DNA of 64,000 bases from Antennarius striatus. Its lineage: Eukaryota; Chordata; Actinopteri; Lophiiformes; Antennariidae. The stretch spans positions 19,935,579-19,999,578 of the forward strand of contig NC_090781.1 of the NCBI RefSeq assembly GCF_040054535.1, read 5' to 3'. The first letter of the stretch is position 1. Every line of letters begins with the position of its first letter. This document shows, piece by piece, positions 39,513 to 58,082 of the stretch. Position numbers and translations under genes: made by a program. The notes beneath the pieces were generated by a model, which saw only the letters and a list, made by a program, of their open reading frames with translations, searched no databases and was not told where the DNA came from.

Positions 39513-41560
39513 AAAGCTAGAGCATTGCTTTGACCTACTCTGAAAAGTCAAAGCTATGCACCTGTCAGGTACTTCCTTTGGGGTACTGTCAGGGCAAGTT
39601 GTGGGATGTTGCAGTTTAACTTTACATTGAAGTCCTCACTATAAAAACCTAGACAACGACACTCAATAGAACGTATTCCTCCACCAAGACGCAGCGCGAC
39701 CCATTTAATTAAATAGAACCCTAATCTAACTTGTGCACCAGTAATATAGTTGCTTTCAAAATTTCCTCATGGATCCACCCCCTTGTATGAAATTGCTTCA
39801 AAATTCAGTGGTTAGCATGTCCTTCTCTTCCACCAATTATCTTGGAAGCCAGTATTTACTGCGTCAGTGATGAAGATACTGAGTAGGACTAATCTCCAAA
39901 TAGGATAGATGCATCTACAGATAAAGGGACTCGTGCCATGCACAGTTGACGAAACAGTCCTGATCTTACAGTGTTCAAAAAGCAGAAAAAAATAAAGTGT
40001 GATTCACTCTAGAAAGTCATGGGTTCTGGTGTCCTGCATGGGTGAAGTAGTTTGTGTAATGCTGTTAAACGACACACAATCCAAGGCTGACAAAGACTGT
40101 CTCCTTGGTGGAGGTGAGAAATCTGGAATTTCTGAAACTGACTGCTTTTTTAAAAACCTGATTTAGAAACTATGGAGCTATTGGAATTGAATTCAGTTGA
40201 TACCATTTATCCTACTCTCATTGACTGGCTTCAGTGGAGTGTGTTATTCCAGTAAAGATACACAGCTAATATATTATCATTTTTCACATGTTTAAAGACT
40301 ATCCTCTTCTAAAAAAAGAAAACCTGCTTTTGTGAGTTTTACTTTTGTATCGATCAACATTGCAGTTGTTGCATCACATGTTTAAGTTGATTCACCTTCA
40401 CTGACACTGTGTACCTTGCAGTGTGACTTTTGCAAAAGGACACACTGTTTTGTTAATGCTGCAGCAATATATTGTTAGTTGGCAGACTAAATAATAAAAC
40501 AAGTCATCATTAAAGCTATGGCTGGAATAGGAGCGTAGTGTGACACAGACATAGATCTAATATTACCCTGTAATGGTTTCTTTATTATACTATCAATATT
40601 TATTAAGCTGCACAAAATTTTCTGGAAGCAATGCCTGCAGACTAAATGTCAGACAAAGATGTTTGTTTTTGAACCCAGTGAATTAAATATCTCACAAATT
40701 AGTCATTAATCTCCTTATTTGACTAGAAACATCCACATGTAACTGCACTGTCCGTGTTTCTCGACACAAAGGTTGTTCTGTGCCCTCAGAAACCTTTCAC
40801 ACAGAATTCCATGAAAGTTTAAAAGCAACATCCCAGAAAAGACGTAAGTTAAATAGACAGATGTCAAATTCCACTTCAAATGTTGTAATTCTTATTTAGC
40901 TTTAAACATTATGAAGTTCCCAGCTGTTAAAAAATTAACTAGATTTTGAAGAAGAGCCCATTGTGAGCAAAAATAATGAGGTTTAATATTAAAATTGATT
41001 TCAATCTAGGAAGACCTCATAAAACCCAAACTGAATACACACTTTCTTCATAATCTGCTATGAACCTCTGAACATGGATGTAATTAATTTAATTGTTAAC
41101 TACATAACACATCACACTAATAACTGGGCCAAAGCAATTATCACTTTTAATTAGGTCCATGATTATCATTCATTTGGGAAAGCAGGAAGCCCTGGTACTA
41201 GAAATGCTTGAAGAAACATTTCCAAGATCGAGTTTGATCATAACTGCTGGGTGAACATAGCTAAATGTGAGTAGATCTGAATAAAGGGGATCAGGATTGT
41301 AACCTCTGTGAGGCGAGGTCACTGCTATTCATATTCCAAAGAATGTTGCCAGGGCTCGGCTGGCTGCCCCAACGACCTTCGTCGATGGTGGTCATTGGAT
41401 CACAAATTTCAAAGATGTCCATAAACCCTCGTGTGCTAATCCACCAAGAAAAACAACCAATCGTTAACGGAAGAATTAAGGCTGAAGGTCCTTTCTGAGG
41501 CTAGCGTCCTCAATCCAACCAATGTCATTACTCAGTAACAGTAGCACTTATGAGATTCTG

Positions 41561-41770
41561 AAGCGCAACCTAACCAGGAGCTACAGAAAGAAGGTTGTGG
41601 ATTGCCTGCAGAAACTACAGGAGGAAACAATCAATCGCCTGCAATACCATCGCCTGTACACCATTTTGTGGATATATGTCCATCCCAAAATCCATAAATA
41701 AGGCGTCATCATCAGACCTATCTTCAGCATAAACTCAATCACCAATAACATCATTAAACATGATGGAACT
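41561..41770 (+). pseudogene. Penelope-like reverse transcriptase scrap
   Basis: One frame reads KRNLTRSYRKKVVDCLQKL, then HPKIHK, a stop, and IIRPIFSINSITN. This resembles the LPKIHKPG.PLRPIVS block of Penelope-like element reverse transcriptases, with the expected helix before it. It has a stop codon, is short and has no recognisable borders, so it is a dead fragment. The family call rests on this one motif. Confidence 0.5.
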
Positions 41771-42792
41771 TTCTACAAGTCCAGTGGATTTAATTTAATG
41801 CATTTGGATAACCGTGACTGCAACTTTTGGTTGCAAATGCAGCTTCTCAGTGGTCTTCTTGTTACGTGATAATCCAATATCCAAACATGCCTGCATGTAG
41901 TCACATGGCATCTCAGATAAATGGCTTCACATGCACTCATAGCAGCCACAAAGAATAGCGTGCCGTCATTCATTTCGTCTAAATGCAATAATGAGTAAGC
42001 TAATGTCTGCTCAACGACAACTTTAAAAAAGATTTTTTCATCTAGGGTATGGCTCCTCTTCAAGGATTGTGGGGTGTCCAAAGATGTTTTAGGAACATTT
42101 TGTTTTGGGTTTCATTTTGTGTCCTTTAGTTTGGATTGTCAGAGTCACAAACCAAAACGAGGATGTCACGAGTCACCCTCACATGCCTCATTGTTCTGAA
42201 TCGTCCAAGTCGATAATCGAGTTGAATATTTAGGGTTTATTTATAGTAACTTATTATCTTGCATCCACATTCATGTATCATACCAGACAATACTGACAGA
42301 TGCAAAAGCATACTTTAGACTTTGGAGTTTGAATAGACTTTAATGCTACTACTGTGGGTTTTATTTCACAGTCATGAATTGGTTGTCAGCCCCAGGAATT
42401 TTTGCCACATATTGAACATTACTTGAATCCAGATCATATCTTAATATACAGAATACATCACACAAACTCACATGTACAGTAAATTTGGAATGATCAGTTC
42501 ACCTAAGGTGTATATTTTTGTAATAGGGAGGAAGCTGGAGAACATATACTGTATCTATAAACATACAGTATATCTAACATCTATAAGATACGAGTGCCGA
42601 CAGACAAGAATATGATCTTACCGTCTTTCAAATGGGAATCAGACTTTTTAATCTCTACAGATGCCAAGTTCTTGTCTGCAAAAATGTTTTGGCACTTTTG
42701 ATCTCACGATCTATGTGTTTATCTACATATCTTCCTAGCCGGACTAACCTACTCTCTTTTGATCCTTTGTTTCTTTTAATCTTAGGCCTTTC
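41771..42792. other. intergenic, nothing recognised
   Basis: AT-rich sequence without a supported gene or repeat. Confidence 0.4.
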
Positions 42793-43140
42793 ATCCATCC
42801 ATCCATCCATCCATTCATTCATTTATCGTCGTCTAAACCCGCTTCATCCGCTGTCGTGGGGTGATGGAGCCTATCCCAGTCACTGGGGGCGTGAGGCAGG
42901 GGACACTGTGCGCGACGCTAGTGCACTGCGGAGCCATACATATACATGGACAAACACGCACGCGTACACTGACACCTACGGTCAATTTTGGGACCGGCCA
43001 ATTAACCTGAAGCGCATGTTTTTGGAGGTGGGAGGAAGCCAGAGAACCGGAGAGAACCCAGACAGACATGGGGAGAACATGCAAACTCAACACAGAGCGA
43101 AACTCGAACCCGGAACCGCTTTGCCGTACAGCGACAGTGT
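42793..43140. repeat. common teleost interspersed repeat with (CATC)n head
   Basis: After a (CATC)n run come motifs shared by a very common fish repeat: TGGAGCCTATCCCAG, GGAGGTGGGAGGAAGCCAGA and GGGGAGAACATGCAAACTC. A 172-residue open frame across it is an accident of the repeat. I believe it relates to LINE 3' tails but cannot assign the family. Confidence 0.75.
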
Positions 43141-43228
43141 TCATTCATAATTCATTCATCTTTCCTGACTGCTTAATCTGCTTTCGCGGGTCGAGAGGTG
43201 GGGGACACACCGAGCATGATGCCAGTAC

Positions 43229-43905
43229 ACTTCAGTACGTATTTTGAACTATGACAAGGACCCAGGTGGAAGAGTGAGGTTACAGGGAGAAGAGATCAAG
43301 AAGGTGGAGGATTTTAAGTACTTAGGGTCAACAGTCCAGAGCAATGGAGAGTGTGGAAAAGAGGTGAAGAAGTGTGTAGAGGCAGGATGGAACGGGTGGA
43401 GGAAAGTGTCAGGTGTGATGTGTGATAGAAGAGTTTCAGCTAAAATGAAAGGAAAGGTGTACAAAACTGTGGTGAGACCAGTAATGTTGTTTGGTCTAGA
43501 GACAGTGTCACTGAGGAAAAGACAGGAGACAGAGCTGGAGGTAGCAGAGATGAAGATGCTGAGGTTCTCTCTGGGAGTGACCAGGAAGGATAGGATCAGG
43601 AATGAGTACATCAGAGGGACAGCACATGTTAGAGGTTTTGGAGATAAAGTCAGAGAAGCCAGACTGAGATGGTTTGGACATGTCCAGAGGAGAGATAGTG
43701 AATATATTGGTAGAAGGATGCTGAGTTTTGAACTGCCAGGCAGGAGGCCTAGAGGAAGACCAAAGAGGAGGTTTATGGATGGAGTGAAAGAGGACATGAA
43801 GGTAGTTGGTGTGAGAGAAGAGGATGCAGAAGACAGGGTTAGATGGAGACAACTGATTCGCTGTGGCGACCCCTGAAGGGAGAAGCCGAAAGGAAAAGAA
43901 GAAAT
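43229..43905 (+). mobile_element. 5'-truncated non-LTR retrotransposon (RTE-like), C-terminal RT fragment
   Basis: An open frame at 43244-43876 encodes about 210 residues of the C-terminal end of a LINE ORF2: FKYLGSTVQSNGE, then VVRPVMLFGLETVSLRKRQE, then RLRWFGHVQRRD and a GRRPRGRPKRR stretch. These blocks are typical of the C-terminal region of RTE-like elements abundant in fish. The catalytic RT motifs and the endonuclease are missing, as expected for 5' truncation. The short 3' tail ends in GGAAAAGAAGAAAT. It is not capable of transposition on its own. Confidence 0.85.
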
Positions 43906-44999
43906 ATCGCTCTTTCTTGACTGCTGTTTATGGGCGTACATAGAAGCGGAACCTCCTCCAGTCAAGGACGGACACGTCAGCTGTTGACGCCGGACACATT
44001 TAGACGTTGAACACACCGCTCTTCCTGCTCCGTCTGTGTTGATGTTCACCGATGTGATTTTAAAGTAATAGGTAAACGGCTGTGCTCGACGTGTTTATTT
44101 TTTTTTTAACACTACGCAACAATTTTCCATTGACTAATCGTAAAATTAAAACGGGTCTTCCGTTTACTGGAATTTATATCATTATTTTCGTAGATTGGGC
44201 ATGAGGTCTGCTTCATCAGGTATGCATGAATGCATGAAACGTTCGCATGTCACCTGATATACATTATTTGCTGTTGTTTATGAGGGTGTTATCAAATATA
44301 CTGGAATGTATTTTCTTTGTGTATGTTTAATATGTATACTCTACGGTGTGGTCACTGTCATTTTCACTTGACATCTGACATGCTAAAGGGTCGGGGATGT
44401 AGCTGAGTAGTAGCGCGCATGCGTGGCATGTACGCTGCCCCGGGTTCAATCCCAGGGGCTTCATGGTGTGAAAGTTGGGCCACTGTGCAGTCTTCTTCAT
44501 CACCCCACAAAGTTTCAGAGTGGGGTTAAAGTGTGGACTGTGGGATCAAATCCATGTGTGAAAGTGATATCTAATGCTCCCTAAACTGCTATTTCACAAT
44601 TTGAGCCCTAATGAATTGTAGCTTTGCCATCTTGGAAAGTTTCCCTGACATCAGGGAAGACAGAAACTCATTGATGAAAATGCCTGGTCAATCAATTTAT
44701 TCATTTAATCAGGTGTTGAAATGTTTTTTTGATTGGAGTGTTGATATATCAAATATAAATATATGTTCATGATGAGTCATTTGCTCCCTACTGCAGCGCT
44801 GTAGCACACAGGGCCAGAGACCAACAACTTCTCTAACATTCCTTTCAATATTCATGAATAGTCAATAATTCAGTGCTTCATCTTCTTCAGAAATGTGCAT
44901 TTAATCAGTCATCAGATCAGCTCTCTTTGACTAATTCCTGTTCACGTTTGTCTGCAGATTTACTGAGGGCACAACAAGGTTGACGCCCGCTGCTCCAAC
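43906..44999. other. slc33a1 upstream region
   Basis: This region should hold the slc33a1 promoter and a non-coding first exon, because an acceptor (TTTGTCTGCAG) lies at about 44947-44957, just before the start codon. It also holds the tRNA-like sequence described separately. Confidence 0.5.
44393..44464 (+). pseudogene. tRNA-Ala-like pseudogene
   Basis: The sequence has an A box (TAGCTGAGTAG) and B box (GGTTCAATCCC) and aligns along its whole length with eukaryotic tRNA-Ala, including a GTGGCAT anticodon loop (GGC at the anticodon place). The acceptor stem does not pair (GGGGATG against GGCTTCA) and the D stem is poor, so it is unlikely to be a working tRNA. It may be the head of a tRNA-derived SINE, but no tail repeat was recognised. 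Confidence 0.55.
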
Positions 45000-47605
45000 A
45001 TGGAGCACTCAGATTTGGTCAAATATAAGAACGGACGGCAGAGAAGGATGGTGGGTTCCACCCTCCCCCCTGACAGGTTCAGGGACACTGATAGGGTAGA
45101 GGTGAGCTCCTCTGACCCAGAAGTGGAAGATGAAGTTGAGAATCTCATTGGAGGGTCGGACCCTCACGACAGGAGGCGCAAAGTCCTACCTGGGATTAAG
45201 GGCGAGATGGCGAACGTGTCGCTTCTTCTTTTTCTTTATGTGCTACAAGGGATTCCTCTGGGACTTGGTGGTAGCATTCCTCTGATCCTACAGAGTAAGA
45301 ATGTCAGCTACAAAGACCAAGCCTACTTCAGTTTTGTTTTCTGGCCATTTAGCCTCAAGCTTTTATGGGCACCACTGGTGGACGCTCTTTACTTCAGCAG
45401 GTTTGGTCGAAGGTAAGAAGGACATGAGTTTGCTCATTGGTTCTTGGGACTATTTAAATCACCTTGTTAGCTTTTTTTCCCCCCTACTAACCATTCCATC
45501 TTCACCTCCCTCATGATTCTTCAGAAAGTCATGGCTGGTGCCTACACAGTACCTTCTTGGCTTCTTCATGCTCTACCTTTCCGTGACAGTGGATTCACTG
45601 CTGAACAGTGAGGGAGGACCAAACGTTGCAGCACTAACTGCAGTCTTCTTTATGCTTGCCTTTTTAGCAGCGACACAGGTAGCAATCAAAAACTCGGTGT
45701 TACATTCACATAACCAAGAAGAGAAATGCACTGCATACTGTTGATCTCTCATTCTTTAATGGCTGTATCTTCTGTTCTCATAAGGACATTGCCGTGGATG
45801 GCTGGGCCCTTACTATGTTGTCAAGAGAAAATGTAGGCTATGCTTCAACATGTAACACCGTGGGTCAGACTGCAGGATACTTCCTGGGTAATGTGCTCTT
45901 TCTAGCTTTGGAGTCTGCAGATTTCTGCAACAAATACCTCAGGATGGAGCCCAAAGACACAGGCATCGTCACTTTGTCAGGTATTACCAACTACAAAGAT
46001 GAGAAAGCAATCCTTTTTTTGGTGTTTTACAACATAATTATTCATTTTTTTAATGCCTTCTGTTCTGCAGATTTTCTGTTCTTTTGGGGAATGGTGTTTC
46101 TGGTTTCCACAACTTTGGTAGCCATCATTAAAAGGGAAAATGATCCCAGGAGAGGAAATAGGACAGTCCCAGAGGAGACACAAGGAGTCATGGACACATA
46201 CAAGCTTCTCTTCTCTATGATCAAGATGCCCACTCTCTTCACCTTTTGTTGCCTGCTTCTCACTGCAAAAGTACTTGACCTTTACTTGGCAGATACAATA
46301 TTTGTTTCATCTTTGAAATATCCTGTTGTGAGCTGAAGATCTCCGTGTGTTTCAGATCGGTTTCTCTGCTGCTGATGCAGTGACGGGTCTGAAGCTGGTG
46401 GCAGCTGGAGTTCCCAAGGAGCAGCTGGCGTTGCTCGCCGTGCCCCTGGTGCCTTTACAGATCCTTTTACCTGTGGTCATCAGTAAATACACAGCCGGGC
46501 CCAGACCTCTGGATGTCTTCTATATTGCCTTCCCCTTTAGGTTGTGACACACAGAACAACACAACACAATGCACACACTTCGTACACTAGATTCTAACAG
46601 TTAGCTGTGTTTACAGGTTACTTATAGGGCTGGAATACGCTCTGCTGGTGTGGTGGACTCCCAGTGTGAAGCAAGATGGAGGGTATCCTGCGTACTACTT
46701 TGCCATTGTGCTTCTTAGCTACATGCTACATCAGGTGTGGTGCTTCTGTATAGTTCTTTTCCTCTTTTTTATGACCTGTTGTTGTTTTATCAGGAGATTA
46801 AGTTTGGGTTGTGACAAGTATACCAGCAAAAGACAGTGAAGTCTGTGTTTGCTGTTCCCGTTGCTAATGCTAAACTATTGCCACAAGCATGTTGTGAACC
46901 TTATACCTGCTTAATGTCAGCATGAGGATGTGAGAGCACAGCTTTACAGAAAAACAGCTAAACCTGTTGTCTATTAACAGACATGTTAATGTATAACTGT
47001 GTTACAGAGCATCTGGTACACTTAAGACACAAGGAGTGTTTGGGTTTTTATCGAGAACATAATGATATTTATTTACGATCTTTAAGTTTCATGAGCATAA
47101 AACATCAGATTGTCATGGTAACAAGCATCACCCTACTTCACGCAGGTGGCCGTGTACAGCATGTACGTGGCCCTTATGGCCTTCCACGCCAAAGTGAGCG
47201 ACCCTCTCATTGGTGGGACCTATATGACGCTGCTCAACACCGTCACCAACCTGGGTGGAAACTGGCCCGCCACCTTGGCTTTGTGGATGGTGGATCCTCT
47301 GACCTTTCGGGAGTGTCAGGGGGGTGTCGGTCAGAGCTGTGGCTCTGCGGAGCAGGTGGGGGTAAGTAAGCAGTGAGGGGAAAACCTGCACTGTTTAAGT
47401 CACCTTACGCTAATCGTTCTATTGGTTCTGCTTCCAGCTGTGCGAGAAGGCAGGCGGCTCCTGCGTGACAACGTTCGACGGCTACTATGTGGAGTCGCTG
47501 GTGTGTGTTTTGCTTGGTTTAGCTTGGTGGGTGTGGTTCGGGAAAAAAATGAAGCGGCTGCAAGATCAGAGCTCTAGCTCCTGGAGGTGCAGAGTTGATG
47601 AGTGA
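45000..47605 (+). CDS. slc33a1: acetyl-CoA transporter 1 (AT-1)
   Basis: This is a multipass ER membrane transporter that brings acetyl-CoA into the ER lumen for protein and ganglioside acetylation. Eight coding exons join in frame to 549 aa, the same length as human: 45000-45412, 45525-45678, 45785-45980, 46071-46270, 46356-46540, 46617-46734, 47146-47361, 47438-47605. The N-terminal 75 residues are cytosolic, acidic and poorly conserved. Then follow the near-invariant blocks LLLFLYVLQGIPLGLGGSIP, FSFVFWPFSLKLLWAPLVDA, DIAVDGWALTMLSRENVGYA and LIGGTYMTLLNTVTNLGGNW. All introns are GT-AG; the donor after exon 4 (AAA-GTACTT) is weak. The intact frame and conserved motifs make function very likely. 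It is transcribed convergently with rps6kb1. Confidence 0.98.
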
Positions 47606-50288
47606 TAGCATTTATTATCATACCACCGATCTTTTTCTGTATCCAATTGGTGGCCTGGACTGTACTGTAATCTCACCCCTTTGGTCCGATCCGTCCCGGA
47701 CCAGCTCCACCCGCTTTATTCAGAAAACCCAAAATTTGAACTTCAGCAAACACAGCCCTTCAGACTCTTACTTGTTTTTCCCTTCCCTGCCAATCAAAAC
47801 GGCCCAGTTATCTCCAGGAGTCCTGATGCTGTTTAATGCAACCAATCTGTTATACATGATATGAAGAATTTTTATCATCGCTGTTTGACTACAATTTGTG
47901 TTTTTATTTAAATAACTATTTGAATTTGTTTTTTCCTCCGATGTAATTTGTGCCTTGTTTTCTTTGTAAAGTTTGAACCTCTCAGTTTTGATATTGTTTG
48001 AGCCTCAGAGAAATGTTTAAAACAGAGAATATTACTGTAACTTGAATTCAAAGATTTCAGTTGTACTGTACTGTAGTTTGATTGACCCAAAACTTCATGA
48101 TTTACTTTGATTACTTTCATTTAGTTGTTTCTCTGTTGCACATTCATCATATATTTTGATTTATGTTGTAATTTTTTTTTTTTTAAAGAACGAATCCAAG
48201 GCATACAGTTGCAATTGTAAACATTCAGCCTCATAAAGAATGTTAAGGATTTAGGACTTTTAGTTTCACTGCAGAGCTCAGTGATCGTCAGTTGAAATGA
48301 ACCATTATTCAGAATAGTAATGCAGCCAGGCCAGTTATTCATTTCAGTAATATATAGCTGACTGTAGAACCTACTGATTGTCTGTATGATCTGAAGTCAA
48401 ATAGGGATTTGATTCATTGAAGCTGTGGTGAAGAAGAACGAGCTGCACAAAAGCTATGGGGGGATAATTTCATTCCACCAACAGGACACTGTCCATAAGA
48501 TTTCCAAAAATGCCTGAACCTTCTGAACTAGGACAGAAAAATATTTCCGTGTTCCTGCAAAAGAATCTGTTAACTTGATGACAGAAAGGTCATTTATCCA
48601 GCAGGAGGCTCTACTGAGCGCTAAGGCTGGGGTGTGAAATCATCACACATCTGGATAAACCCAATCATGTCAGCTTATGTTATCAGAATCGCCTGTCGAT
48701 CTGAAATCCATAATAAATGTTTGTTTTATTACATCTGTATTTTAATTTTCCAGGCATCCCTAGCTTTACCGTGTGGGTAATGCAACCGTCCCTGAGCAGG
48801 ACGTCGACACCAGCATGAAAACATGCATCAAATTTGCAACCCCCCACACATCTGATCTTAGGCCAGCAGCCACACTTAACAAACAGCACCGTTTGTGTTT
48901 TGTGGGTCAGATTTTATTAAAATGACCACCAGCAAACCACTGCGTGACAATCACCATCAGACGTTCTACCATGACCATTTTTTTCTTTGACATATTCTAG
49001 AATGTTCTTTATTGCAGTTTGTCTTAAAATCCGCTGACGTGGCTTTTAGGTCAGTTGTTTTATATGTTAGTCATTCCTCTCACATGTTCATCTCATAACC
49101 ACATACATTTATTTATACATGGTAAATTCCATTAATGATACTTGAGTGTGACAGTCGGTGAGAAATACATGGGATCAGTGGTGGTGGTGACTTTCATATG
49201 GTGTAATGTTGTTTTGAATGAAATCCTATTAAAAAAAAAGAGGCTGTTGTTCCTGAAACACACACCAATGATTAACAGCACAAAAAACCCCACACCAGTC
49301 TTTTTTGTGTGTGTTTGTTTTATTATACTTTTCCTTGCTTTTCAGTATTTCTAAAACTTCCCTCAACAAGTGAACACTGATGCAAGAGGAAGAAAATGTC
49401 ACCCCACGATTTCTGGAGCATTCAACTCTAATGCAGATGGTGTCCAGATCAACTGGTGCCACAGTCTCTTTAATTCATTCCAGGGTGGTAGTGGGGCTCG
49501 CAAGGTGTCTCAGGAGGCCAGTGTGGGAGTGATCAGGTTGATGGTGGGGGGGGGGGGGGTGATGGATGCTGAATGACGTCTATCCAGTGTAGCACGCCTG
49601 AAGAGCGGATGCTGATGTACGGTTCCCGCATCAAATAAATCGTTCTACAAATCATCCACAACACCAATGTCAAAATAATGTAAAAAGGCAGCTTTTTTGT
49701 GTGTGTTTTTTTTTAATTTAGGCTCTTTGAGTCATAATTGATGTTTAGTAGCACGGTTGATGCATCCATTAAGACATAAAGCTGCACTCATCCAAACAAG
49801 AACCTCTGTCTGCCATTAACTTTTTTTTCTCCAATAATGTAATTTCATACAATTTCATTCCGAGCCAGGAAGCTTTTTTTTTATGTCTTAGATAAACTGA
49901 GAGAATCTCTCATTGGAAGCAAATTCCTCGCTGGCGTTTGTTCAAATAGCAAGACGTACTTTGGACGCCGCACCAACTTGCGTTTCGGATCGCATGCGTA
50001 CCGAGCGACGTGTTATTGCCTTTGATTTTTCTGGTCACGCAAAGGCTGCAGATCCTCAACACTCTTAGAAGTCCGGTTCAGAAAGGGAGGGTCGGAGGTC
50101 AAGTGATGAGATGGTGACGTCATCGATAGCGCTATGGAGTCCCGGACCCTCCTGACCCAGGCTGTGACAGTATATGTAGTGTGCGGATGTGCAATTTTGA
50201 TTTGAATTGTCTCTAGCATCCATATGTTTTAAAAAATATCAACAAAGAAAGAGTCAAGAAATAAACTCTCCTAAAGGGGCGCGGCGGG
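47606..50288. other. convergent 3' regions of slc33a1 and rps6kb1
   Basis: This holds the 3' UTRs of the two converging genes. A plus-strand AATAAA at 48712-48717 could end slc33a1 transcripts. Possible minus-strand signals for rps6kb1 occur near 49012. Poly-G (about 49546-49558) and poly-T tracts are present. No further gene was seen. Confidence 0.5.
48712..48717 (+). terminator. candidate slc33a1 polyadenylation signal
   Basis: AATAAA followed by a T-rich stretch, about 1.1 kb after the slc33a1 stop. Inference only. Confidence 0.35.
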
Positions 50289-56726
<6,438 letters not shown>

Positions 56727-58082
56727 GGCAGCGCTTCGCTCGGATCGCTCTGTCACAGACCGCAAGAATAGCAGGCGTCCCCCACCTCATGGACAAACAT
56801 ACACCGCCGCCATAACCGGCTACTACACTGAGCATGCGCACTGCGGCGCTCGGCAGAAGGGGCGGTAACCTGGAGGGTCGCTCTTTTTTAGTCACAGAAA
56901 CATCAGCGGCTTGCGCGCTTCACATCTCAGACATTAAGCAACATTTTGTTGTTGTTCATAGCAACATTTCACAATATGAGACTCATTATGAATAAGATAA
57001 ATATCACAATAAATGGAAATAGATTAAAAATAAAATACTGATTTCTGTCTGAACTATTGAGCTCAGGAATAGGAAAAGGTTCAAAAAGCACCGATACAAA
57101 TACTACTACAGGAATACTGTAGTGGTACAATACCATTACTTCCATTGTACTACCACGACTCAAAGTAGGATTACTATATAACTTCAACAATTTCTGTAGA
57201 GTACATTCTCGCCAAGTCTCCAAAATTCCCTTAGAATAAATCAGGCCTTACACAAAAACGAACGAATGTTGCTGTACCTTATAGAGCATTCTGCTGTCTG
57301 TGGAGATTTATTTATAATTGTAAATTCAGATTTTCATTTAGATCCATTTAAAAATACACAAAGTGATACCCAAGCCTCTAAATATAGATGACTTCGGTCA
57401 TAAAGTCCCGCCTTGATAAAGGTAATGATAATAATAATAACAACGACAATAATAGCAACAGCAACAACAACAACAACAACAATAACAATAATAATATTAA
57501 TAATAATAATATAATAATAATAAGTAGTAGTAGGAGTAGTAGGAGTAGTAGTACAAGTAGCAATAGTACTACTATTACTACTATCACTTCTATTACTCTA
57601 GTACTAGTAGTGGCAGTGGTAATAGTAGTACTATTACTACTATTACTACTACTACTAGTAGTAGTAGTACTAGGACTACCAATACTTCTACTACTACTAC
57701 TACTATTCTACTACCACTACTATAGTAGTAGTAGTAGTAATAGTGGTAATAGTAGTATTAGTAGTAGTAGTGATAATAATTGTAGTAGTAGTAGTAGTTA
57801 TAGTAGTAGTAGTAGTAATAGTAGCAGTAGTAGTAGTAATAGTAGCAGTAGTAGTAATAGTAGTAGTAGTGGTAGCATTACTTATTGTAGTTGTGAATGA
57901 GAGTTTTATTTTGAAGTTTCGGAGCCGGAAATGCCGTTCTAATTTATGGCGGCGGAAGTAGATGATGGGAGCACCGCGTTCAAACCTCAAACAAACATGG
58001 ACCTGGAAGAACTCTGTTCCTAACAGCCTGAGTTGACGGCGGGGCTTCACCCCCTGACAGGAATACTTTTGTTTTGTGAACA
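56727..58082. promoter_or_regulatory. shared head-to-head promoter of rps6kb1 and tubd1
   Basis: The two start codons are 1356 bp apart on opposite strands, the arrangement also seen in human. ATGGCGGC (YY1-like) occurs on the rps6kb1 side at 56806-56813 (minus strand) and on the tubd1 side at 57946-57953. ETS-like CCGGAA (57925-57930) and GCGGAAGT (57952-57959) lie just upstream of tubd1. The middle is occupied by a 480-bp trinucleotide repeat. Start sites are not determined. Confidence 0.6.
57419..57896. repeat. mixed trinucleotide repeat with self-complementary blocks
   Basis: AAT and AAC units lead into AGT/GTA units, then ACT/CTA units, and the two complementary types alternate several more times before a long AGT-type run. 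AGT and ACT blocks are reverse complements, so neighbouring blocks can form hairpins. Long open frames through it (Asn/Ser or Val/Ile/Leu runs) are repeat artefacts. Confidence 0.95.

Larger units (their letters stand above)
38768..41560. other. gmps upstream region and intergenic DNA
   Basis: 38768-39030 is GC-richer with several CpGs and should be the gmps promoter and 5' UTR. Beyond it lie a dispersed repeat copy (39182-39395) and a hairpin (39455-39512), then AT-rich DNA in which I recognise nothing. Confidence 0.5.

Noticed and set aside
42632-43150. 172-residue plus-strand frame
   Set aside because: Runs through the (CATC)n and the interspersed repeat; repeat artefact.
43249-44049. 266-residue minus-strand frame
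   Set aside because: Antisense of the LINE fragment.
44393-44464. Functional tRNA-Ala
   Set aside because: Acceptor and D stems do not pair.
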